Source of the DNA: Dipteronia dyeriana
Taxonomy: Eukaryota; Streptophyta; Magnoliopsida; Sapindales; Sapindaceae
Direction: 5' to 3'
Assembly: GCA_032871835.1 (NCBI GenBank)
Contig: CM065297.1
Span: 70,605,253-70,669,252, forward strand
Length of the DNA stretch: 64,000 nucleotides
Shown piece after piece: positions 55,600 through 64,000 of this stretch. The position numbers were made by a program, and so were the translations under genes. Positions within the stretch are counted from its first letter, which is position 1. Each line of letters starts with the position of its first letter. The notes below the pieces were generated by a model that was not told where the DNA came from, searched no databases, and saw only the letters and a program-made list of their open reading frames with translations.

Positions 55600-56800
55600 G
55601 GAATAGAAACTTCCCAGAGATCCTGTCCATGACCACATGCTTAAAATGGTCTGAGCTCGCTACTGCCTAATAGATGGGTACCCTTACCATAAAAGAAATT
55701 CATTACCAATGTTCTGGTGTCTCCACCCCGATGGTGCTATTTCGGCGCTTCAAGAAGCGCATTCGGTGAATTATGGCAACCACATGAGAGGAGAAACAGT
55801 AGCTTTCAAAGTGTTACACATGGGACACTACTAGCCGAAACTACACTACGATACGAGACAGTTTATCTAATCCTATTAACCATGCCAGAAGATAGCCAAT
55901 CTGAACCACTAACCACCAGAATGGGTCTTTTCCATCAGCTCATCATACCTCTTCACTATCTAGAGGGTTAACTTAATCGGGCCTCTCTTTACCGCTTCTG
56001 GATATGCCAAGCATGCCATAGTCACGATCGACTACTTCACCCTGTTGGTAGTAGCAGATCCACTCTCTAAAGTAACAGAGGAGAATACCACCAATTTTAT
56101 CAAGAGAAATGTAGTTTGTAGGTTTGGGACCCCCAATGATCATCATCACCGACCTTGGTAAACAATTTGACAACACGAGGTTCAAGGAGATCTATGATAA
56201 TCTAGGTATCAATCTCCATTTCACCTCTGCAGCTCACCCTCAAACTAATGGCCATGTAAAAGCTGTAAACAAAACTATCAGGAAGCTTATTAAGAAGAAG
56301 CTACAACAAAAGAAGGGAAAATGGGTGGAAGAGATTCTTGATGTGCTATGGGCATACCGCAATATCAAGAGGACCATGACTTTAGAAATCCCCTACTCCT
56401 TAGCCATTGGGGTTGAAGTGCTCCTACCAACCGAGCACAAACTGAACTCATTCAGGGTTCAATACTTTGAACTAGAAAGCAACAAGATAGGGCTTAAGGA
56501 AGACTAGACCTCTTGGAAGAAAAGTAAGATAGAGTGGCAGAAAGGGTAACAGACTATCAAATCTGAATTACAAGGTACTTCAACAAGAAAGTTAGAGCAT
56601 GCAGTTTCAAAGAGGAGGACCTGGTATTCAGAAAAGTAACCCAGATAACCCAGAAGCTATCAGACGGAGTACTGGCAACAAACTGGGAAAGCCTCTACAT
56701 AGTGAAGGTAGTGGTCTGTAGCGAAGCCTACAAACTGGAAGACATGGAAAGATAACCTACCGACCACACTTAGAATGGTGACAGTTTACAAATGTTCTAC
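55600..56800 (+). pseudogene. Fragment E2: Tat integrase, catalytic Glu replaced
   Basis: The zinc region EAHSVNYGNHMRGETVAFKV and a CQK remnant lead into the core GYAKHAIVTIDYFTLLVVAD with the first Asp, and IIITDLGKQFDNTRFKEIYD with the second Asp. HPQTNGHVKAVNKTIRKL has Lys where the family has the catalytic Glu. The C-terminal part has AYRNIKRTMTLEIPYSLAI, LDLLEEK and NKKVRACSFKEEDLVFRKV. 56124-56507 is a single open frame. Confidence 0.9.
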
Positions 56801-57135
56801 CCATAAAAGAATGGAGACACTCAACTTGACCGGTACCATCCGAGATAAGTACCGGTACATGTAACACCTAAATGTTATGTATCGCCATCTAACCATCAAT
56901 AAAGATTCTACGTTTCTCTACATATCCATTTGTGTAATTTTATAACTATACAAGTTCACTGTGATATCCATGAATCAGGAAAGTCAATATGGATATCCTG
57001 ATGCCTTGGCTGCACAACCCCCGAAAAGGTTTTGAGTGTAAGTGCATAGTGGATAGTTACCTACCAGATCATGAGACCAGGATAACCAAATAGGTCATCT
57101 TGATGCCCTTGGTTGGGCAACCCTCTAAGGAAGGG
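56801..57135 (+). other. E2 post-pol region, left of A3 (resumes at 62984)
   Basis: Collinear with 43965-44304, including the first tandem units. E2 resumes after A3 at 62984-64000, collinear with 44310-45336. No gene. The accessory ORF of E2 would lie beyond the window. Confidence 0.7.
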
Positions 57136-57140
57136 TTTGG

Positions 57141-58370
57141 TGTAGGGAAAAAACGGTTTAGAAATGCAACTGAAGCGTGAGAAAAAAATGAGAATAGGGT
57201 TTGCGTATAAAAAAAAATTCTCTTTTATGCAACGAGAACCTTCACCCTAGATTAATTGATGTATATAAAAGTATCGTACCTTTTTCGCGTGACGATTGAA
57301 CAAGCGCCGAATTGATTCCGTAAGATCTTCCAATCCAATCACGAACGTGAATCACCTGAGAGTGTGGGCTCCCTTTCTTTAAATTGTATTCCTGAGGATG
57401 GATACAAAGCAAATATCTTTTCTTTGTTAGTTACAAATATCCTCCAAAAAAAAATCCAAGAACGTCCGGTCACTTGTGAATTATCAATCAATTGATTGTA
57501 ACTCGTATGAACCTTGATTCAATGTTGTACACAAAACCCTTTTGATTCAAAGGATATTAGTATACTATCGAATACAAAAACATTCCCCTTTTTTTTTCTT
57601 CTTGGCCGAATTCACACACTATTGTTCAGAGATGATGGAATTTTGTCTAGAGTAAAATCATATTTTTCTCCCTCAAAATTCCTATGGTGGCCTAGACTTT
57701 CTCTTAGAAATATATGCTTGGCCGAAATTCACCTCCAAAAACCCTTAATCATTACCGAAATTATTCACACATATATATAGGTTCATAAATCCTTTCCTAA
57801 GAAGGATTCACTTGGTTTGCAATAATCCTTTCCTTAGGTGGATTTATTTTGTAGTTAGAATCCTTTTCTAAAAAGAAAACTAACTACTCCTATAACTATA
57901 TTGTGTTGGATGAAATTTTGGTCATTTATATAGGTTAGGAGAGTTCAATCTTTTCTAAGAAGGATTACTTGATAAACAAGAATCCTATCCGAAGGTAGAT
58001 TAACTTGGTGGTTATGAATCCTTTTCAAATAAGAATTCTACCACTAAGTAGTTTTACTTGGTGACCAAGAATCCTTTTCCAAAAAGAATTCTTTCCTACA
58101 CCAAGACTCCTAATCCTACTCAATAGTGTGTTTGTAACCATATTAAAGACTTCCTAATTTGATTAGATAAATAACTCCTTTTATTTATCTACTTATCAAA
58201 TATAGTCTTTAACATTAACTATACTACCAACAATAGTATAGTTTTAGGAGACCATCTCCTAATAGGAAACGATTTTGACTTTTAATTAAATAATTAATTA
58301 ATCAAACAATTAATTAATTGCCATTTAATTAAATAATAAAATAAAATAATATATTAAAGCTATTATCCAT
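57141..58370 (-). repeat. A3 3' LTR, partial
   Basis: Matches 60508-61735 of the 5' LTR. It ends in TATTATCCAT, after which GAG-pre-integrase coding DNA follows at once. Confidence 0.92.
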
Positions 58371-59170
58371 TGATTCTGTATCTAACAAGTGAGAGATATT
58401 TCCATGCAAATAGAATAAACTGTTTTTCAATGTACCTTTGCAAATAATTTTGTCATTCTTACTAATAATAAAACCTTTATTAAAAGTAACCGAATATCCA
58501 AATTTATTTAAACAAGAGACTAAAATTAAATTCCTTTTGTATTGTGGTACATAATAAACGTTTTATTAAATCTAAATTCCTATAAGAATGATAATTGATT
58601 CTAATATCTCCCACAACACTAGTAGACACCAACCTTCCATCGCCTAAATGCAAGTTGAATTCATTCTTATCAAGTCTATTCATTTGACCCTTTTCACCAC
58701 AAAAGAAACACTTTCCTTTGATCTTGGTTACTTTCTTGGTCTTCTTCTAAGAAGGCTCAAGTTGCTTTTCTTCTGTTTTCTCTTGACCTTCTAACAGGTA
58801 TTAACAGTAACAACTTTACCAACCATATGAATCCTTGTCTAGAGACATCATAATATCGGCAGCAGTCTCTATTCCTTCATGTTGCTGTTACAACACGTTG
58901 GAGATGATGGCCATAATGTAACGTACATTTAGCCATCTTTTCTAAAGACTTTCACTATTGATACTCATTTCTTTGCTCCTGAGTAGATTCATTAGTTTTG
59001 GTGGTTAAGGAATATACAGAATGAACTTATACTTTTCAATTTGCAACAACAACCCAATATTCCTTTTCCAAGTGACATAATTATCATTAGTTTAAAGTAT
59101 TATCTTCTTAGGATATTGATTAGGGATGGGGTTATGATTTCTTTTTAATAACAAAAATTATATAAGTAAA
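58371..59170 (-). pseudogene. A3 gag/pre-integrase remnant
   Basis: Minus strand. A small part of the pre-integrase region is followed upstream by VGDI and NEFNLHLGDGRLVS. The zinc knuckle remnant CFFCGEKGQ (about 58690-58715) joins directly to RLDKNEFNL, with no protease motif. A deletion of about 380 bp follows (near 58830), then gag N-terminal sequence up to about 59130. The gag start codon has become ATA. Confidence 0.85.
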
Positions 59171-60495
59171 TAATCATGATAAAGCACTTTTGAATATTTA
59201 TCTTGAATTAAATAAAATAATTCAATCGTAAAAATTCAACGGTGATCCAACACCCATAAATGTCACACCTCCTTTGGGAGTTCGCAATATTTACTAGTTG
59301 GACTAGGTCCCACCTAATTGTTAACATAACAACCAATGTTTTATTTTTAGCCTTGTGATTTTATTAACAAGAACTCTTGGGAGGATATTAATAAACTCAC
59401 ATTGAGTGTGTTACCAAGTTATCGACCTTCAATATAATCCCTCATGAATATCCCTCCTTTGGGAGTAGAAATCGTTTGGGCTAATTGTCTAGTCTATCCT
59501 TGTAAGGAAGTATCTTGCTATATTCCATTCATGAATACCTCTTGGGAGGTTATTCACGAAACATAAAGCTCAACTAAACTTGGAGACCGTAGGTGTTCCA
59601 AAACACCTTTTCCCACTCAATTGTTTAAGGCGTGTGATCAAATTCCAAAGAATTTTTTACCAAGTTATCTAGATGCCAATTTAGATACTTCAACCATTCA
59701 ATGCATGTTCATACCAAAAGAGATATATGAGTGGCACTCCAATTCTATATGACATGTTATCAAACAATGACAAACATTGCAATATTTACAAATATATAAA
59801 TAGCTACAATTTTGGTCCATCCTAGAAAAACAAGTAAATTACATATATCTTGGAATACAAGAACTCCTTTCTTGGCGAACAAGTCTTCACACGACCTTCG
59901 TCTTTCGGACTCCCTCGGCTACCTCCTATGGACGTGCGCACCCCTTGCCCTTACCCATGGGAGTGCGCATGTCAAAAGCCCATGAAGGGCTGCCATGCGC
60001 AGCCCATGGCTACAACAAGGGCTGCCGTGCGCAGCCCATGCCACAATAAACGTGGCTGCGTGCTCTTCGAAAGCACGTTTGTTTTTATGGCTTGCACGGT
60101 CCCATACTTGTTCCGGTTACTCTTAATTCTTCAAACCTTCGAGCCTTCAAAACTTGAATGTATTACAGAAGAATTTACATAACAAAATACTGCAGTTTTT
60201 TTTTATTACAACAACAAAATAAAAAAAAAAAACTTAGCAACTACCAAGAAGGAAATTATGGCGATAATAGACCACCATTCTTGTTACAATCCCAAAACTA
60301 AATTACATTGAAATTCTAGGATCAAAATTGAGCAATAACAAACCACATATAAAACATATATATATATCCATACATTCCAATGTAAATATATATGTGAATA
60401 CCTAGAGTGCCATCTCTTTCTATAACATGCATGTATACAATAGAAGAAAAAGATAAACGAACACATACATCAATTAATCAAGGGTACAGTAAGCC
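59171..60495 (-). other. A3 leader
   Basis: Uninterrupted leader that shows the ancestral sequence at the B1 insertion site of A1 (near 59300-59315). It includes the GC-rich CCATGGG/GCGCAGCCCATG island at about 59925-60065. Confidence 0.8.
59850..60182 (+). other. Antisense ORF in the A3 leader (110 codons)
   Basis: Antisense to the element. Its C-terminal half RAAVRSPCHNKRGCVLFEST, then YLFRLLLILQTF and LECITEEFT, aligns with the A1 and A2 antisense frames without a gap in that part. No domain recognised. Confidence 0.4.
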
Positions 60496-60507
60496 TCTGA
60501 TACCAAT
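60496..60507 (-). promoter_or_regulatory. A3 primer binding site
   Basis: Minus strand: ATTGGTATCAGAGG directly after the 5' LTR, the initiator-Met type. Confidence 0.85.
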
Positions 60508-62978
60508 TGTAGGGAAAAAACGGTTTAGAAACGCAATGGAAGCGTGAGAAAAAAAGAGAATAGGGTTTGCGTATAAAAAAAAATTCTCTTTTATACAACG
60601 AGAACCTTAACCCTAGATTAATTTATGTATATAAAAGTATCGTACCTTTTTCGCGTGACGATTGAACAAGCGCCGAATTGATTCCGCAAGATCTTCCAAT
60701 CCAATCACGAATGTGAATCACCTAGGAGTGTGGGCTCCCTTTCTTTAAATTGTATTCCTGAGGATGGATACAAAGCAAATATCTTTTCTTTGTTAGTTAC
60801 AAATATCCTCAAAAAAAAAACCAAGAACGTCCGGTCACTTGTGAATTATCAATCAATTGATTGTAACTCGCATGAACCTTGATCCGATGTTGTACACAAA
60901 ACCCTTTTGATGCAAAGGATATTAGTATACTATCGAACACAAAAACGTTCCCCTTTTTTTTTCTTCTTGGCCGAATTCACACAATATTGTTTAGAGATGA
61001 TGGAATTTTGACTAGAGTAAAATAAGATTTTTCTCCCTCAAAATTCCTATGGTGGCCTAGACTTTCTCTTAGAAATATATGCTTGGCCGAAATTCACCTC
61101 CAAAAACCCTTAATCATGACCGAAATTATTCACACATATATATAAGTTCATAAATCCTTTCCTAATAAGGATTCACTTGGTTGGCAAGAATCCTTTCCTT
61201 AGGTGGATTTATTTGGTAGTTAGAATCCTTCTCTAAAAAGAAAACTAACTACTCCTATAACTATATTGTGTTGGACAAAATTTTGGTCTTTTATATAGGT
61301 TAGGAGAGTTCAATCTTTCCTAAGAAGGATTACTTGATAAACAAGAATCCTATCCGAAGGTAGATTAACTTGGTGGTTATGAATCCTTTTCAAATAAGAA
61401 TTCTACCACTAAGTAGTTTTACTTGGTGACCAAGAATCCTTTTCCAAAAAGAATTCTTTCCTACACCAAGACTCCTAATCCTACTCAATAGTGTGTTTGT
61501 AACCATATTAAAGACTTCCTAATTTGATTAGATAAATAACTCCTTTTATTTATCTACTTATCAAATATAGTCTTTAACATTAACTATACTACCAACAATA
61601 GTATAGTTTTAGGAGACCATCTCCTAATAGGAAAAGATTTTAACTTTTAATTAAATAATTAATTAATCAAACAATTAATTAATTGCCATTTAATTAAATA
61701 ATAAAATAAAATAATATATTAAAGCTATTATCCATAGCCATTGCCGCCCATACATAGTATTAAGGCCATATATTATTTTTCTCATTTTATTGAATCCATT
61801 GGACATTAATAAAAAGTCCACATGTAAACTAGACCTATTCTTACAAAAAGAAACAAGTTCACATGCCATATTACAAATCTAGATGGACCCCTAAATTGGT
61901 CCAGTAGAATATATCAAGTGATCCATGCAAGTTCGTGTGGATTGGGGATCTTGGCGGGCTATCTGAATTTAAGATCCAATAGACACAACCTAATCACAAT
62001 CAACAAATGATTCACTTAGGTCCGATCTCTTTAATTTTAGTTCATTCCACTAAAGAACTAAAATTGAACTCTTAAATAAAGATAGAATAAGTTGATGTTA
62101 CTTATTCGTACCCTAGACAACCTTATTGGAGAAAGTGTATCCTCGTGAAGAATACCAGTAATCGCCAAGAGCTCATAGACCGCCTATAGCTCTCCAAGTT
62201 ACCATATTTACTCATATGACCACATTTTGAACTTGGATATTTTGACTTGTCCAGAAGCCATGTTTCAATAGACACTATTGAAAACTTAATGTTAAGATTT
62301 GATATCCAATACCTCAAAACATCCATATGATGGTATTCTACTCTCATTCGATAAATGGAGCCACGATGTCCATATCTATAAATGAAGTCTTTTATCGATT
62401 AACAAATGAATACCACCAAACTATCGAGGATAGACTATGCTATATAATCGTACTCATTGATAGCTCAAATGATAACACTTACAACCATAAGTCCATCATT
62501 TATCTCAGAATTGAGATAGACTCTCCAATTGTCTTCAAATAAAAAATTTTATCCATTGACGGTTCTAGATAAAGTATTTCATTTTGATCCTATTCAATGC
62601 ACCCAGTGCACTAGATTCGTTTGCCCAAAGATACCACACTTTGATGATTTTAGACTCATCATAACACATTTGATCACACTCAAATGCTAGCAAAAGAATC
62701 TACAACTTTAACAAGATAAAGTCGCCCAACCTTCTATCTTAAGTTATGAATATTATTCAAGACTAACTAAAGAATTGTGTCTACCTCATACATATCTAGA
62801 TGTATGAACAATTCTTCTTTTCTCATAGTCTTTTGACCTTATGATTATTTACTTTTGACAATTATAATAATGAAACTATAAATGCTATAAGATTTGTTAA
62901 GCTAGAAATCACTTTATTCATATGAAAAAGATTGTTAATTACACTATTACACTCTTGCTATCGAGCATAATCCTAACA
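60508..62978 (-). repeat. A3 5' LTR
   Basis: 2471 bp, complete, TG to CA; minus-strand TATA at about 61136-61144; AGGATTCTT-type repeats at about 61150-61470. Confidence 0.93.
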
Positions 62979-64000
62979 TTTGGTTGTAAGATCATAGTTT
63001 CATGCCAAACTATGAGACCGTGAAGAGACAAATGGCATTTCTAATGCCTTGGTCAGGCTATCACCCTTAAGAAGGATATGAGCATAAGAGAATAGTTGTC
63101 TGCCAGGTCATGAGACCAGGACAACCAAATAGGTCATACTGAAGCCTTGGTCGGGCTACCACCCATGAGAAGGATTAGTGCGTAAGAGCATAGTTGTCAG
63201 CCAAACATAGATCATCTGAATATCGAATTTCCCTGGTACAAAGATGTCGGGTACCTCGATGGGTGGATTTGATTAGTTTTTCACTTAAGAACAAAAATCC
63301 TTGAAGTAAGGATGCCTGGTACTATGATTCTCCCAGAAACGAAAATCAGTTTTAATAAGGTCCCACAGGGATCACTTTGATTGAGTACCTCGGTGACCTG
63401 GTACCCATCACTAATTACACTTATTTCTCCTTACCCAATTTTTTAATGTTACCAAGATTCTTTAAGCAGGTCTACACAAGGGACTTGGTAAATTGCCATA
63501 CCATCTTAATATTAAAGTACCGTGCATATACGGATCCTTAGTATATAGGCTCTTTCAACTAGTGCTTTTGCCAAAGCTAGGAGGATCTTGATGCTTGACT
63601 GATTTTGTTTCGCAATCTGGGTATCATCTATGTAGGAGGATACCATGTACGTGGGAATACTTGGTACAAAGATTTGTTGGGTTGGTTTTTCATCTAGTTA
63701 CCAGAGCCCTTCGGATAGAGGTGCTTGTTACCGTGACTTTTCCAAAAGGTTGGAAGATATTAATTATAAGCTTAAGGCAATTTTTTTGACTAAGTACCTT
63801 GATCATCTGGTACCAGTTACTTGGTGTGCTTGACTTCTCATACTTTATAAAATTTAAGCGTTACCATATTTTGTAAGGTCAAGTGTATACGGGGGACTGG
63901 TTTCTAGATCAAACCCATGATAAATGTGGAGTTATATAGGTTCAACCAAGGAAGAGATCGGCTGGATACAAATGCTAAGAAAAAGGAGAGAAAAAATTCC

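Larger units (their letters stand above)
57141..62978 (-). mobile_element. Copia retrotransposon A3, internally deleted
   Basis: Minus-strand element with a perfect 5-bp target duplication TTTGG (57136-57140 and 62979-62983). The 5' LTR (60508-62978) is complete. The 3' LTR is 57141-58370 only, and its remaining half together with RNase H, RT and integrase has been deleted in one event. A second deletion removes part of gag. LTR divergence is roughly 3-5 % by eye, the lowest in the window, so this is the youngest insertion with two LTRs. It could only have moved before the deletion, or with help. Confidence 0.93.

Overview
The window looks like repeat-rich intergenic DNA of a flowering plant. 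It is AT-rich and consists almost entirely of LTR retrotransposons nested in one another. I see no intact host gene, tRNA, rRNA, operon or CRISPR array. Every retrotransposon reading frame carries stops, frameshifts or deletions, so this is a graveyard of old and middle-aged elements. The species cannot be named from the sequence.

Three retrotransposon families account for most of it. Family A is Ty1/Copia with long LTRs of about 2.15-2.48 kb. Its copies are A1 (1215-13347, minus), A2 (18513-25062, plus, 3' truncated), A3 (57141-62978, minus, internally deleted) and a solo LTR (50451-52878). Family B is a second Copia family with LTRs of about 1.7-1.9 kb: B3 (1-1214 plus 13348-14864, split by A1), B1 (7973-9930), B2 (about 26536-28577) and an LTR scrap (about 47443-47690). 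Family C is Ty3/Gypsy of the Tat lineage, recognised by an RT-linked RNase H followed by a second, archaeal-type RNase H, and by an extra ORF antisense to pol. Its copies are C1 (14865-18507 plus 25063-26530, minus), C2 (28583-39513, minus), the plus-strand fragments D/E and D2/E2, and C4 (47691-49898, minus).

Layout from left to right: B3 gag remnant; A1 inserted in that gag and itself carrying a 716-bp MITE-like element and the B1 LTR; the truncated B3 LTR; C1 gag-pol; A2 inserted in C1 gag; the C1 leader and LTR; B2; the C2 antisense accessory ORF (plus strand, two introns, split by a 1074-bp solo LTR with a perfect target duplication); C2 integrase to gag on the minus strand; the C2 LTR abutting an opposed LTR; fragments D and E; the minus-strand accessory ORF of E; then a second copy of the whole block from the C gag/leader through LTR pair, D and E.

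That second copy is the main large-scale feature. About 37800-45336 and about 48180-64000 are a direct duplication, offset about 10.4 kb, with the same odd mosaic in the same order and roughly 15 % divergence by eye. Copy 2 gained the family A solo LTR and A3 after the duplication. Copy 1 preserves the empty target site of each, so both insertions can be read to the base.

No new functional system is evident. The observations most worth following are: an antisense frame in the leader of all three leader-bearing family A copies; the shared loss of the protease motif in family A; the spliced antisense accessory ORF of the Tat elements and a plausible promoter for it; an approximately 100-bp tandem array at the end of pol in the Tat copies; and hypervariable hairpin modules in family B LTRs.
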